Positions 18,536 through 28,624 of a DNA stretch of 64,000 bases are shown here, in pieces; position 1 is the first letter of the stretch, and every line of letters starts with the position of its first letter. The position numbers were made by a program, and so were the translations under genes. Source of the DNA: Lachnospiraceae bacterium (lineage in GTDB: Bacteria > Bacillota > Clostridia > Lachnospirales > Lachnospiraceae); the NCBI GenBank assembly GCA_902363665.1, contig CABJAW010000002.1:281795-345794 (forward strand). The letters run 5' to 3'. The notes beneath the pieces are model-generated. The model had not been told where the DNA came from and did no database searches. It saw nothing but the letters and a program-made list of their open reading frames with translations.

Positions 18536-19114
18536 CTACTCCCGGAATGTAATCTCTCCGGTCTTATCATCCATGCCCTCCACGATTGCAAGGGACTCCA
18601 CGCGGATTCCCTTTGAGCGGACGATCTCACCGCCCGGCTGGAAGCCCTTCTCGATAACAATGCCCGCCCCGACAAGCTGTGCTCCGGCCATCTGCACCAG
18701 ATCTGCCAGTCCTTCCAGTGCCTTTCCGTTTGCAAGGAAATCATCAATCAGAAGCACCTTGTCATCCGGTCCGAGGAATTCTTTCGATACAATGATATCA
18801 TAAATGCGGCCGTGCGTGTAGGATTCTACCTGAGACTTGTAAACATCACCGGCGATGTTTTTCGTCTGTGTCTTCTTTGCAAAAACAACCGGAACGCCGA
18901 AGGACTGCGCCACGATACAGGCAATTCCGATACCGGAAGCCTCAATCGTCAGGATCTTATTGATCTCTTCACCCTCAAAGCGGCGGCGGAACTCTTTTCC
19001 GATCTCCTGAAACAGGCTGATATCCATCTGGTGATTTAAAAAACTGTCTACCTTCAGTACATTTCCCTCTTTTACTTTTCCGTCTTTGCGGATTCTGTCC
19101 TTCAATAACTGCAT
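18536..19114 (-). CDS. xpt: Xanthine phosphoribosyltransferase
   Basis: 192 aa from ATG 19114 (GGAGG eight bases upstream). Close in length and motif order to Bacillus subtilis Xpt: [12 protein letters not shown] near the N-terminus, [14 protein letters not shown], the PRPP-binding loop [13 protein letters not shown] (about 118-130), [12 protein letters not shown] and RVESLA. It converts xanthine plus PRPP to XMP for purine salvage. It is monocistronic, with its own terminator. No purine riboswitch fold is visible in the 150 bases upstream. Confidence 0.96.
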   Translation of the reverse strand: MQLLKDRIRKDGKVKEGNVLKVDSFLNHQMDISLFQEIGKEFRRRFEGEEINKILTIEASGIGIACIVAQSFGVPVVFAKKTQTKNIAGDVYKSQVESYTHGRIYDIIVSKEFLGPDDKVLLIDDFLANGKALEGLADLVQMAGAQLVGAGIVIEKGFQPGGEIVRSKGIRVESLAIVEGMDDKTGEITFRE

Positions 19115-19287
19115 CGCAGCGTCCTCCATTCCTGTTGTGTTTTGTTCTGGTGAATCACTCCGCAGATTCCATACCGGCTGTCTTTATTCATCAGGCAGTA
19201 CTGTCGATTTTTGCAGAATGACATCTTATTGCTGATTGCTTCTATTCTAATCGCAGCTCTTCCAAAATGCAAGAAATGATTTTACAG

Positions 19288-19956
19288 TCATTCAAATGCT
19301 TCCTCCGCGATCTGCATCCGGGTCTCAAACTGTCCGTAAAAATCCTCCGGCTCATATTCTTTTAAAAAAAACAGCTTTAGAATCAGAAGATTTGCATTTC
19401 GCGCCTGCTCTTCTTCCATCCCCGGCAGCTTTTTCTCCACCGCATCCAGAAAATAATGCCAGCGCGTGACATATGTTTCATACCGTGCAAGGTCCGGCGT
19501 ATCCACCCAGCGGTTTACTTTCACTTTTGTCTTATTCGGCATTGGGCACTCGTGGATCTGAAGGAAATAGTGGAACTCCTTCTTTCCCGCTTCCTCGCTG
19601 TAATAGCGCCCAAGCGGAAACAGACGGCATACCCCCGGGCGAAAACCATGAATGCTGCAGCGCCCCTCTTCATTTAAAAAACCGCAGGCATCCGTTTTCG
19701 GATCCATCTTAAGGTTCGGCAGAATTATGCCATCCACCACGTGCAGCTCCAGCTTCTGCTCCAGCAAAGCGGCAAACGGCACACCAAGTCCACCGGACAG
19801 CCGCCACGCATCGTACGGATCGAGAATCACCGATTCCCCCATGCCATGGCAGCAGTCACTGCAGCCCTTGCAGCCGCCGCAATCCGCACGCACCATATCA
19901 TTTCTGCTGTATAATCTTCCGTCAGAGATTTCCTCCAGACTGACGTTTCTTTTCAT
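19288..19956 (-). CDS. YkgJ family cysteine-cluster protein
   Basis: 222 aa. The N-terminal cluster CGGCKGCSDCCHGMG (about 26-40) and the later CGFLNEEGRCSIHGFRPGVCRLFPLG (about 91-116) are the metal-binding cysteines of this family, thought to hold an Fe-S or zinc centre. The biochemical role is not established. It begins 32 bp after the AraC gene and may be co-transcribed with it. Confidence 0.85.
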   Translation of the reverse strand: MKRNVSLEEISDGRLYSRNDMVRADCGGCKGCSDCCHGMGESVILDPYDAWRLSGGLGVPFAALLEQKLELHVVDGIILPNLKMDPKTDACGFLNEEGRCSIHGFRPGVCRLFPLGRYYSEEAGKKEFHYFLQIHECPMPNKTKVKVNRWVDTPDLARYETYVTRWHYFLDAVEKKLPGMEEEQARNANLLILKLFFLKEYEPEDFYGQFETRMQIAEEAFE

Positions 19957-19988
19957 ATTCGTTTTGTCCCCTTTTCTCTTTCTGACAT

Positions 19989-20792
19989 TTATGATATCAC
20001 CCGAAACTCCCCCGGCGTCATCCCGGTCATCTTTCGGAACATCACCGTAAAATGGCTTGCATCCTCGAAGCCCACCTGGTGGGCAATCGCCTGGATCTCC
20101 AGCCGCCGGTTGCTGAGCAGCTCCTTTGCCTTTGAGATGCGCAGTGACGTAATGTACTCATAGACTGAGCATCCCAGAAAACGACGGAACAGCCGCGTCA
20201 GATACTGCTGTGTGACGTAAACTCCGGCGCTCAGCTCCGCAACGGTCAGCCGCTCTCCATAGCGCGTTTCAATTTCTTGCAGTACCGGTGCAATGTAGCG
20301 CTGATAGACCGGGTCATTACAAGTTTCATCACCGCTCACCCCGTCCGCAAAATTCATCAGGAATTCATAACATGATACGGAAAGTGCCCGCTCATCCATC
20401 GGCTGCGCCGCGTAGCGCTCCATCGTCTCCTCAATCTTTCTGCGGATACGCATCCCCTGACCTTTTTCCGTCAGAATAATCTTTCTCCCATCCAAAATCC
20501 GGTCGATACTGCCCTCCAGACTTCCCGTCACCGTGGCAAACAACGTATTCCACGTCTCATCGGTCCGCATATAGGAATGCTTTACAAAAGGAGCAATTAA
20601 AATTCCTTCATCCACACCGAGACGGATCGCCCTGCCCTGGATTCTGACCGTTCCCTCTCCGGACTCCGTCTGCAGATAATGGTAATGCGGATATCCATCT
20701 GGCCGGATCACGTGCTCCTGCTCCCAGTGATTCCCGATCGAATCAAAAATAAATGGTTCGCGCACCGGTGTCCTGATAAAATAAATAGGCAT
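19989..20792 (-). CDS. AraC family transcriptional regulator
   Basis: 267 aa, GGAGG before ATG 20792. The N-terminal half is a cupin-type effector domain (HWEQEHVIRPDGYPHYHYLQTESGEG). The C-terminal 100 residues are two helix-turn-helix units (LTVAELSAGVYVTQQYLTRLFRRF; LEIQAIAHQVGFEDASHFTVMFRKMTGMTPGEFR). It is divergent from the GH42 beta-galactosidase, which it most likely controls in response to a sugar. Confidence 0.92.
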   Translation of the reverse strand: MPIYFIRTPVREPFIFDSIGNHWEQEHVIRPDGYPHYHYLQTESGEGTVRIQGRAIRLGVDEGILIAPFVKHSYMRTDETWNTLFATVTGSLEGSIDRILDGRKIILTEKGQGMRIRRKIEETMERYAAQPMDERALSVSCYEFLMNFADGVSGDETCNDPVYQRYIAPVLQEIETRYGERLTVAELSAGVYVTQQYLTRLFRRFLGCSVYEYITSLRISKAKELLSNRRLEIQAIAHQVGFEDASHFTVMFRKMTGMTPGEFRVIS

Positions 20793-20885
20793 GCTTCCTC
20801 CAAATTCAGGTTCAGAATGTTATATCGACAAGTTTATCATATTATACACAGCCCTGTCCAGACCCGCTATAATCAAAGAAAAGGA

Positions 20886-20963
20886 TTACCGCTTGGAGTC
20901 AGGCGAAATTTCATAAAACAGCTGTAAAATACCTGCATTTTGGAGGCTGGCTCCAAACAGTAA
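20886..20963. repeat. Repeat family A, internally deleted remnant
   Basis: About 70 bp matches the two outer parts of family A (AGTCAGGCGAAATTTCATAA... and GGAGGCTGGCTCCAAACAGTA) with the middle missing and degraded ends. It occupies the divergent promoter region of the AraC and beta-galactosidase genes. Confidence 0.65.
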
Positions 20964-20984
20964 AACAAACAGGAGGCTCATTCA

Positions 20985-22991
20985 ATGGCTGGTAAATTTA
21001 AACGAATCTTATACGGCGGGGACTACAACCCGAATCAGTGGGGACGCGAGATCTGGAGCGAGGACATGCGGATTTTCCGTGACGCACGCATCAACAGCGC
21101 CACCGTAAATGTCTTTTCCTGGGCGAAGCTTCAGCCGTCCGAGAACGAATACAATTTTTCCGAGCTTGATGACATCATCGATATGCTCAGCAAAGAGGGC
21201 TACGACATCGTGCTCGCCACTTCCACAGGCGCACTGCCTGCATGGATGTTCAAAAAATATCCGGAGGTCGCAAGAACGGATTATCAGGGACGTCATCATA
21301 AATTCGGACACCGCCACAATGCCTGCCCGAATTCCCTCGTTTTTCAGAAATACGCTTCCGCCCTTGTCGATCAGCTGGCCGCACGCTACGCTTCCAATCC
21401 GCATGTAGTCTGCTGGCACATCAGCAATGAGTATGGCGGAGAGTGTTACTGCGAAAACTGTGAAAAGGCCTTTCGTGTATGGCTGAAAAACAAATATAAA
21501 TCAATCGAGGCTTTGAACAAGGCATGGAATCTTGAATTCTGGGGCCACACCGTTTACGAGTGGGATGAAATTGTACTGCCAAACGCACTCGGTGACGGTA
21601 TGGATACGGAGCAGAACACCGCCTTTGCAGGACTGTCTGTCGATTACCGCCGCTTTAATTCAGACGGAATGCTTGGAAACTTCAAAATGGAGCGTGATGT
21701 AATACGCCGCTACAACAAAGACGCTCTGATCACCACCAATCTCATGGGCACCTATAAGGGACTTGATTATTTTAAATGGGCAAAGGAGCTCGACATCGTT
21801 TCCTGGGACAATTATCCGGGCTACAATACACCGTGGAGCTATACTGCCATGTGCCATGACCTGATGCGCGGACTGAAGGATGAGCCGTTTATGCTGATGG
21901 AACAGACTCCAAGCCAGCAGAACTGGCAGCCTTATAATTCCCTTAAGCGTCCGGGACAGATGCGTGCACAGAGCTACCAGACCGTTGCGCATGGCGCTGA
22001 TACCATTCAGTTTTTCCAGCTGCGCAGAAGCGTCGGCGGCTGTGAGAAATTCCATGGCGCAGTCATTGCACACGTCGGTACGGAAAATACCCGCGTTTTC
22101 CGCGAGGTAAAGCAGCTTGGCGAGGAGCTTGAGCAGTTAAGTCCGCTGCTTCCGGGTGCCGCAAACAGCGCAAATGTCGGCATCATCTTTGACTGGGATA
22201 ACTACTGGGCCTTCGAATACACGAGCGGCCCGAATGTCGATCTTCTGTACGTCGATCAGATTCATCAGTATTACAAATACTTCTATGACCGTAACATTGC
22301 CGTGAATATGATCCCTGTCGATGCGGATTTCAGTCGTTACAAGGTCATTGTCGCACCTGTTCTTTACATGGTAAAACCGGGAATGAAGGAAGCTCTGGAA
22401 GCGTTCGTTGCGAATGGCGGTGTACTGATCACGACCTATATGAGCGGTATCGTTGGTGAAACCGATAATGTTTACCTCGGCGGTTATCCGGGACCACTGC
22501 GTGCCCTTGCCGGAATCTGGGCAGAAGAAATCGATGCACTCGCTCCGGAGCAGACGAATACCGTCCGCTTTACTGACGGCACTACCGCAAAATGCCGCAT
22601 CGTCTGCGATCTGATCCATACCGAAGGTGCCGAAAGTCTCGCTTCCTACGCAAGCGACTTCTACGAAGGCATGCCGGCCGTAACGAGAAACGCCTATGGA
22701 AGCGGCATCACCTACTATCTTGCAACCGACATGGATGAAACCGGAATCGCCAAAGTACTGGATTGCGCTATGGAAGACGGAAACGTAACCGCAGTCATCG
22801 CAGAGCCAACGCAGCTTGAGATCACAAAACGTACGACAGAAGCTGCCACCTACTACTTCGTCATGAACTTCAGGGATGAGGCTGCGCCTCTTCCGGCATC
22901 TCTTGGTGGGAAGCTGGATCTGCTCACCGGAAAACAGACCGAGGCCGGAGAGCTGATGAATAAATTTGATGTGAAGATCATCCAGGAATAA
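20985..22991 (+). CDS. Beta-galactosidase, glycoside hydrolase family 42
   Basis: 668 aa, AGGAGG before ATG 20985. It begins ILYGGDYNPNQW typical of GH42. The general acid/base is Glu149 in WHISNEYGG and the nucleophile is Glu306 in LMEQTPSQQNW. Cysteines in GECYCENC (about 152-157), with one upstream in NACPN, form the structural zinc site of the family. The trimerisation domain (about 400-610) and a short C-terminal beta-domain follow. No signal peptide, so it acts on galactosides already imported. The divergent AraC gene is the probable regulator; no sugar transporter is adjacent. Confidence 0.95.
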   Translation: MAGKFKRILYGGDYNPNQWGREIWSEDMRIFRDARINSATVNVFSWAKLQPSENEYNFSELDDIIDMLSKEGYDIVLATSTGALPAWMFKKYPEVARTDYQGRHHKFGHRHNACPNSLVFQKYASALVDQLAARYASNPHVVCWHISNEYGGECYCENCEKAFRVWLKNKYKSIEALNKAWNLEFWGHTVYEWDEIVLPNALGDGMDTEQNTAFAGLSVDYRRFNSDGMLGNFKMERDVIRRYNKDALITTNLMGTYKGLDYFKWAKELDIVSWDNYPGYNTPWSYTAMCHDLMRGLKDEPFMLMEQTPSQQNWQPYNSLKRPGQMRAQSYQTVAHGADTIQFFQLRRSVGGCEKFHGAVIAHVGTENTRVFREVKQLGEELEQLSPLLPGAANSANVGIIFDWDNYWAFEYTSGPNVDLLYVDQIHQYYKYFYDRNIAVNMIPVDADFSRYKVIVAPVLYMVKPGMKEALEAFVANGGVLITTYMSGIVGETDNVYLGGYPGPLRALAGIWAEEIDALAPEQTNTVRFTDGTTAKCRIVCDLIHTEGAESLASYASDFYEGMPAVTRNAYGSGITYYLATDMDETGIAKVLDCAMEDGNVTAVIAEPTQLEITKRTTEAATYYFVMNFRDEAAPLPASLGGKLDLLTGKQTEAGELMNKFDVKIIQE

Positions 22992-23014
22992 TAAACGAAC
23001 AGGCTTCCACCATT

Positions 23015-24403
23015 TTACGGTGTATCACCCTTCGCCTCAAAAATATTCTCTCTCGTAATATTTTTTGCCCATTCTCCCTTGCGGTAATGCTGCAGTACCC
23101 ACGGCCATTTCACGAACTCGTCCGTGCACAGCAGGAAATAAACCCAAAGCACCGGAAGTTTCAGCACAAACGCGGCAAAAAAGCCAAGCGGCACCGCATA
23201 AACCCACATATCAACCGTGTCACAGATCAGACCAAATTTCGTGTCACCGCCTGCACGGAAGACTCCGGCAATCAACGCAGTATTTACGGCCGATCCCATG
23301 ATGTAATAGGAATTGATCAGCAGCATATATTTGAGATAATGCATTGCTGTCTCATTTAAGGAGGCAAATTTTAAAACAAACGGCGTTACTGCCAGAACGA
23401 TTACGCCGCCGAGTGCGCCGGTGATCACCGTCAGCCGAAGCATCCGTGATGCATATTTCTTTGATTTCTCCAGATCGCCCTTTCCCATGATCTGTCCCAG
23501 CAGGATCGTACCGGCACTTGCAATCGCAAAGCAGAAAACAGAACCGATATTCCGAACCACAATTACCAGGGAATTAGCCGCCACTGCGTCTGTGCCAAGA
23601 TGTCCGAGAATCACCGAATACATGGAAAAAGCAACACTCCAGGACAGATCATTTCCGAGTGCCGGAAGTGACAGCCGGATAAAATCATGAAACAGCACCT
23701 TGCTGCGAAGAAACATATAGGCCGGATTTAATTTCACATCCTTGCTCATGATCGAAACGATCACACATGCCAGAAGCTGGATCAGACGTGAAAGCGCTGT
23801 AGCAATCGCAACACCCGTCGCGCCGAGCTTTGGCGCACCAAACAGTCCAAAAATAAATACCGCATTCAGAAAAATATTTAACACGAAAGCCAGCACATTT
23901 AATACCATACTGATCGTCACACGGCCAATACTGCGCAGGACTGCCAGATAAATCTCAGAAATTCCCCAACAGATATAGGTAATACCCATGACACGCAGGT
24001 AGGATGATCCGATCGCGATCAGTTCCGGGTCAGCTGTAAACAGCTGCATCATCCGCTGCGGCATCATAAATGCGATCAGCGCCACCAGTATAGAAATCCC
24101 GACAGAAAACCGCAGCGCAATTCCTTCTACCGCATGGATCGCCTGCAGATTGTTTTTTCCGGAATACTGAGAGCATAAAAGTGACGCTCCGGTTCCGAGA
24201 CCATAGTACACCATAAACAGAATGCTCGAATAATTCGCCGCCAGCGAAACAGCAGAAATTGAAGACTGCCCCACATAGTTCAGCATAATAACATCCGCAG
24301 AATTGACCGCGGCACTGAGCAGATTCTGAATAATGATCGGAATCGCCAGCTTAAAAATCTGACGGTAAAAATCATCTTTGCCAGTTGAAATAGAATAGCT
24401 CAT
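23015..24403 (-). CDS. MATE family efflux transporter
   Basis: 462 aa from ATG 24403 (GAGGGG spacing good). Twelve membrane segments in two similar halves: KLAIPIIIQNLLSAAVNSADVIMLNYVG at the start and LPALGNDLSWSVAFSMYSVILGHLG opening the second half. It exports drugs or metabolites with Na+ or H+. It is clearly paralogous to the MATE protein at 51415. It converges with the GH42 gene with 23 bp between stops. Confidence 0.93.
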   Translation of the reverse strand: MSYSISTGKDDFYRQIFKLAIPIIIQNLLSAAVNSADVIMLNYVGQSSISAVSLAANYSSILFMVYYGLGTGASLLCSQYSGKNNLQAIHAVEGIALRFSVGISILVALIAFMMPQRMMQLFTADPELIAIGSSYLRVMGITYICWGISEIYLAVLRSIGRVTISMVLNVLAFVLNIFLNAVFIFGLFGAPKLGATGVAIATALSRLIQLLACVIVSIMSKDVKLNPAYMFLRSKVLFHDFIRLSLPALGNDLSWSVAFSMYSVILGHLGTDAVAANSLVIVVRNIGSVFCFAIASAGTILLGQIMGKGDLEKSKKYASRMLRLTVITGALGGVIVLAVTPFVLKFASLNETAMHYLKYMLLINSYYIMGSAVNTALIAGVFRAGGDTKFGLICDTVDMWVYAVPLGFFAAFVLKLPVLWVYFLLCTDEFVKWPWVLQHYRKGEWAKNITRENIFEAKGDTP

Positions 24404-24621
24404 TTTCCCCTCTTTCCTCCATACATTGATTGACAGATCACACCCTTTTCTCTGTCTTTTCATTATAATGCCGCTGCACCTGACACACTACCTGTATTTT
24501 AACAATTTTTTCCGCTATTTTGACTTTTTGTCACATTTCAACTTTTTTCATTTCTTACTTTACAGCCGCTGCTCAAAAATGTACACTATCGATATCACAA
24601 CCTGCATTTCATAAAATGAAA

Positions 24622-24763
24622 GTAACTGTTCAGAGCCAGGCAAAATTTCATAAAACAGGCGGAAAATGCTTGCATTTTTAAGCCTGTTTTTGAAATTTTA
24701 TCTGGCGGATACGCCACACCGACGAAATGCGTAGCATTTTGGAGGTTGGCTCTGAACAGTTAC
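24622..24763. repeat. Repeat family A, copy 5 (MITE-like, 142 bp)
   Basis: Complete copy flanked by a perfect 8-bp direct repeat AAATGAAA (24614-24621 and 24764-24771). It lies in the long gap between the MATE and adenosine deaminase genes. Confidence 0.92.
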
Positions 24764-24845
24764 AAATGAAAAGTAAAACACGGAGGTACTTCTGCCGGAT
24801 CCGTCCGGATCAGAACAATTTGCCGCGGCAAAAAACACATTGAAC

Positions 24846-25005
24846 TATAGCAATTCTGCAAAATAATGCATTCCCTCCGATCTGTCAGAGTGTGAAATAC
24901 TGCGTCAGAAATCTTTGCCGTGCATCAGCACACCTGCAGATTTCATCCTTGTCTTTCGCACTCTGCCAAATCGTCTTGCCTGCATTATTTTATTGAATTG
25001 CTATA
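24846..25005. repeat. 160-bp imperfect palindrome (single-copy MITE-like element C)
   Basis: The outer 25 bases (24846-24870) are inverted at 24981-25005 with 22 of 25 matching, beginning TATAGCAATTC. Inside, CAGAGTG/CACTCTG and AGAAATCT/AGATTTC also pair, so the whole segment folds into one long hairpin. TA at the ends would fit an IS630/mariner-type target, but that is a guess. It lies about 120 bp before the adenosine deaminase start. Confidence 0.7.
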
Positions 25006-25126
25006 AATGAAACAGGAAGCGATTTCTCTGCTTGTCTGTTATAATAACAATGCTGGTATCAAGAGAATACCTGACAAATCACAAAATCAATGGAGCAATC
25101 CGCACTATCAAAAAAGGAGTTCTTTC

Positions 25127-26080
25127 ATGACAACCACAGCTTTCCCGAAAATAGATCTTCATCTTCATCTGGATGGATCACTTTCCATTCCGTTCCTGAA
25201 ATCACTGGCGCTTGAAAACGGTCTCACTATGACAGATTCCGAAGTGAGAAATGCCGTCACTGTCTCTTCCTCCTGTCAGAGCCTTCCGGAATATCTGCGT
25301 TGCTTCGATCTTCCAACCCGTTTGCTGCAGACAGAAAAATCTCTGACGCTCGCTACTTTTGACGTTATTCAGCAATTGGAAAATCAGGGCCTTTTTTATG
25401 CGGAACTGCGTTTTGCACCGCAGCACTACACCAGACTTGGACTGACACAGCAGCAGACGGTCGCTGCCGTCCTCAACGGCGTAAACATGGCAAAGCAGGC
25501 AAACCTTAAGATCCGGATCGGCATTCTTCTGTGTATGTTCGTAACCGGAAGCCCGGCTCAAAATCAAGAGACTGCCGAGCTGGCTGTTGCCTATCAGAAT
25601 ATCGGTATTGCCGGGCTTGATCTGGCCGGTCCGGAATCTGCAGTCCCTCTGTCTGAATTTGAAACACTGTTTCATTATGCGTATCTCTCCGATCTTCCGT
25701 TTACCATCCATGCGGGAGAATGTGGCAATTACGACAATATCAGCAAAGCCATCTCCTTTGGTGCCAGGAGGATCGGCCACGGCTGCGCCGCCCGCTTTTC
25801 TGAGGAATGTATGCGTCTGCTGGAACGCGAGCAGATTGTTCTTGAGCTCTGCCCAACCAGCAATGTACAGACCAAAGCCGTACCTTCGCTTTTTGAACAT
25901 CCGATCCGAACCTTTTTTGACCGTGGTATTTTAGTAACGGTCAACACAGACAACATGACTGTTTCCAATACGACCCTTGACAAGGAGTACACTCTGCTCA
26001 AAAAACACTTTCATTTTACAGACGATGAGCTCGCAAAAATGAGCCGGACAGCTGCCCTGGCTGCTTTTGCAAGGCTGTGA
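25127..26080 (+). CDS. add: Adenosine deaminase family protein
   Basis: 317 aa from ATG 25127 (AAAAGGAG seven bases before). Zinc ligands IDLHLHLDGSL, then IHAGECG (catalytic Glu next to the zinc His), RRIGHGCAA, ELCPTSNVQTKAV and VTVNTDNMTVSNTTL. These are the adenosine/AMP deaminase family motifs. It converts adenosine (or a related aminopurine) to inosine plus ammonia. It converges with a LysR gene. It could be an adenine deaminase-like member of the same family; the sequence alone does not settle the substrate. Confidence 0.92.
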   Translation: MTTTAFPKIDLHLHLDGSLSIPFLKSLALENGLTMTDSEVRNAVTVSSSCQSLPEYLRCFDLPTRLLQTEKSLTLATFDVIQQLENQGLFYAELRFAPQHYTRLGLTQQQTVAAVLNGVNMAKQANLKIRIGILLCMFVTGSPAQNQETAELAVAYQNIGIAGLDLAGPESAVPLSEFETLFHYAYLSDLPFTIHAGECGNYDNISKAISFGARRIGHGCAARFSEECMRLLEREQIVLELCPTSNVQTKAVPSLFEHPIRTFFDRGILVTVNTDNMTVSNTTLDKEYTLLKKHFHFTDDELAKMSRTAALAAFARL

Positions 26081-26123
26081 AATTGAAATGTGAAAATCCA
26101 ATCTGCTGTATTTTCCATTCCGG

Positions 26124-27011
26124 CTACTCCTGCATGACATTTCTGTAATAGGAGATAAATGCACTCAGCGCCGATGATCTCCACTTATTTTTGTGGATCA
26201 GAAGCTGCGTCCAGACCTTCACCTGACAGTCGGCCACATCCAGCGTTTGCAATTGTCCCGACTGCACATACCCTTTTGAAATAAAATCCGGCAAAAAAGA
26301 AAGCAGTCTGCTGTTTTTAACAATTTCACAGATCTGAAGCGGATTTCCGATTTCAAGAACCGGAGAAACTTCCATGGACCGGGCGGCCAGTTCCCGGTCC
26401 AGCAGCTTCCGATAGCTCATATCCTGTTCCGTCAGAACAAACTCTTCGGTGCACAGCATTTCAAGATCAAGCGCCTTTCGCGCAAGGATCGGATGGTCTG
26501 CCGCCGCGATAAAATGAACCGCTTCTTCCCGCTCCGCACAGATCATATATTCTGAATTATAAATATGACTATCCAGTGTAAACACAAGATCCGCCTCATT
26601 TTTCTGCAGCATATCAAACATATTTTCTGTACCACTTTCTGAAACGATCAGATGAACCCCCGGAAACTGCGCCCGAAAGCGCAGAAAATCATCTTTGAAA
26701 TACCGGCTGCAGACAGAGCTTGACATAGCCAGATGAATCGTTCCCTCGATCTTTTCCGGGCACTTTATTTCTGCAATCATTTTTTCATGCGACTCCAGAA
26801 TGTCCCGCGCATATTTCAGGGCAGTCACACCATCTGAAGTCAGTTCAATTCTATGATAAAAGCGATCAAACAACGTTGTGTTCAGTTCTTTTTCCAGCTG
26901 TCTGATCTGCGAAGAAACGGTTGACTGTGTGTAGCCCAGTTTTTCAGCAGCTGCAGAAAAGCCGGAGTATTCGCATACCGCAATAAAGGTTTTCAGTACA
27001 TTCGTATCCAT
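26124..27011 (-). CDS. LysR family transcriptional regulator
   Basis: 295 aa from ATG 27011 (GGGGG upstream). N-terminal winged helix LKTFIAVCEYSGFSAAAEKLGYTQSTVSSQIRQLEKEL, then a two-lobed effector domain. It is divergent from the NSS symporter at 27207 and convergent with adenosine deaminase. By the usual LysR layout it regulates the divergent transporter and itself. Confidence 0.92.
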   Translation of the reverse strand: MDTNVLKTFIAVCEYSGFSAAAEKLGYTQSTVSSQIRQLEKELNTTLFDRFYHRIELTSDGVTALKYARDILESHEKMIAEIKCPEKIEGTIHLAMSSSVCSRYFKDDFLRFRAQFPGVHLIVSESGTENMFDMLQKNEADLVFTLDSHIYNSEYMICAEREEAVHFIAAADHPILARKALDLEMLCTEEFVLTEQDMSYRKLLDRELAARSMEVSPVLEIGNPLQICEIVKNSRLLSFLPDFISKGYVQSGQLQTLDVADCQVKVWTQLLIHKNKWRSSALSAFISYYRNVMQE

Positions 27012-27034
27012 TTTTTCCCCCAATACAAACGATA

Positions 27035-27071
27035 TTTTCGTTAGTATATCACGAAATCATCTGTTTTACAA
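27035..27071 (-). promoter_or_regulatory. LysR promoter with overlapping palindrome
   Basis: TTGTAA (27071-27066), 17-base spacer, TATACT (27048-27043). A TTTCG-N11-CGAAA inverted repeat at 27036-27056 covers the -10 box, the position expected for LysR autorepression. Confidence 0.45.
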
Positions 27072-27206
27072 ATCCTGTGATTTCTTTTATGATAGCCTTA
27101 TATTTTTGCGTCCGTCGGATACCCACGATCCATATTCACTAGAGCGTGTCTGAAAAAGGCTCCAGGAATAGCGGCTCCGCAGTTTATCAAAAGGAGAATT
27201 TGAACA

Positions 27207-28541
27207 ATGAAACGTGAACAACTCGGAAGCCGCTTCGGCTTCATCATGCTCTCTGCCGGCTGTGCAATCGGCTGCGGAAATGTCTGGAAGTTCCCGTGGA
27301 TGTGCGGTCAAAATGGCGGCGGCAGTTTTATGCTGGTCTACATTCTCTGCCTGATCATCCTTGGTATTCCGGCACTTACAATGGAATTTTCAATCGGAAG
27401 AGCTGCACAGGCAAGCCCGCTCTACATGTATCGCAAATTACAGAAACCCGGACAGAAATGGGGTGGCTTCGGATGGATGTGCTTTGCCGGAAACCTTGCC
27501 CTGATGGCCTTTTATACCGTCGTATGCGGATGGCTGATCTACTATTTCTGCAAATTTCTGACTGGCGGGAATGAATCTCTTGGTTTTGCATCTATGATTT
27601 CAAATCCGGCGATCAATGTTACCTTCCTTCTGGTCACTGTCCTGATTGCCTTTATTGTTCTTTCTTTCAATCTCCAGGGCGGCCTGGAGCGGATTACCAA
27701 GATTCTGATGTCAGCGCTGCTCGTTTTAATGCTTGTGCTCGCTATCCACAGCCTTCTTTTGCAGGGAGCCGGAGATGGTATGCGCTTCTACCTGAAACCG
27801 GATTTTTCCAAAATTAACGGAACTGTAGTTGTCGGTGCCATGAATCAGGCCTTTTTCACGCTTTCCACCGGAATGGGCGGTATGGCTATTTTCGGAAGCT
27901 ATATTGGAAAAGACCGTGCTTTGATGGGAGAAGCCATTCACGTCATCGCACTGGATACACTCGTTGCCATACTCGCCGGCATTATCATTTTTCCAGCCTG
28001 CTTTACGTATGGTCTTGAGGTTAACGCCGGACCAAGTCTTCTATTTGATACAATGGCAACGGTCTTCAATCATATGTCCGGCGGACGCCTTTGGGGATCA
28101 CTGTTCTTCCTGTTTATGATCTTTGCCGCCATGTCAACGGTGCTTGGCGTCTGCGAAAATATTCTTGCCATGGTTCGTGAATTAACCGGCTGGTCCCGGC
28201 CAAAGGGAAGTCTGATCTGCGGAATCGTTGTCTTTCTTCTTGCCCTGACCACCGCACTTGGTTTTAATCTCATCCATTTTCAGCCGTTTACAGACGGCAC
28301 GACATGGCTGGATTTCTGGGATTTTATCGTTTCCACCAATATCCTTCCGCTCGGCTCTCTCATCCTTGCACTGTTCTGCTGCAGCCGTCTTGGATGGGGC
28401 TGGGATCGCTTTGTAAAAGAAGCAAACACCGGAACCGGACTGAAAATACAGAAATGGCAAAAACCATTGTTTCAGTATATCGTTCCTGCCATTATCGCCG
28501 CAATCTATATTTATGGTATCGCAACCTTTAACTGGAAATAA
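27207..28541 (+). CDS. Sodium-dependent transporter, neurotransmitter:sodium symporter (NSS) family
   Basis: 444 aa, AAAAGGAG before the ATG. LeuT-fold signature GSRFGFIMLSAGCAIGCGNVWKFPWMCGQNGGGSFMLVY in helix 1-2, with the unwound helix-1 region. About eleven membrane segments, as in bacterial NSS members of this length. It imports an amino acid or related amine with Na+. The family differs from the 62100 copy in having CAIGCGN rather than GASVGLGN at the binding site, so the substrates probably differ. Confidence 0.93.
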   Translation: MKREQLGSRFGFIMLSAGCAIGCGNVWKFPWMCGQNGGGSFMLVYILCLIILGIPALTMEFSIGRAAQASPLYMYRKLQKPGQKWGGFGWMCFAGNLALMAFYTVVCGWLIYYFCKFLTGGNESLGFASMISNPAINVTFLLVTVLIAFIVLSFNLQGGLERITKILMSALLVLMLVLAIHSLLLQGAGDGMRFYLKPDFSKINGTVVVGAMNQAFFTLSTGMGGMAIFGSYIGKDRALMGEAIHVIALDTLVAILAGIIIFPACFTYGLEVNAGPSLLFDTMATVFNHMSGGRLWGSLFFLFMIFAAMSTVLGVCENILAMVRELTGWSRPKGSLICGIVVFLLALTTALGFNLIHFQPFTDGTTWLDFWDFIVSTNILPLGSLILALFCCSRLGWGWDRFVKEANTGTGLKIQKWQKPLFQYIVPAIIAAIYIYGIATFNWK

Positions 28542-28584
28542 AAAAGGAACGCAGACCATGTTTCCATGGTCTGCGTTCCTTTTT
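28541..28584. terminator. Bidirectional terminator between NSS and hsp20
   Basis: Perfect 20-bp stem with loop TTTC; A5 on one side and T5 on the other, so it works on both strands for these converging genes. It starts at the last base of the NSS stop codon. Confidence 0.93.
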
Positions 28585-28624
28585 CACTTTTTAAAGCAAA
28601 TATTTCTAAGGCAAATATTTACAA

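Noticed and set aside
19130..19287. Purine riboswitch expected upstream of xpt
   Set aside because: The 150-base upstream region lacks the conserved purine aptamer core and any terminator/antiterminator pair.
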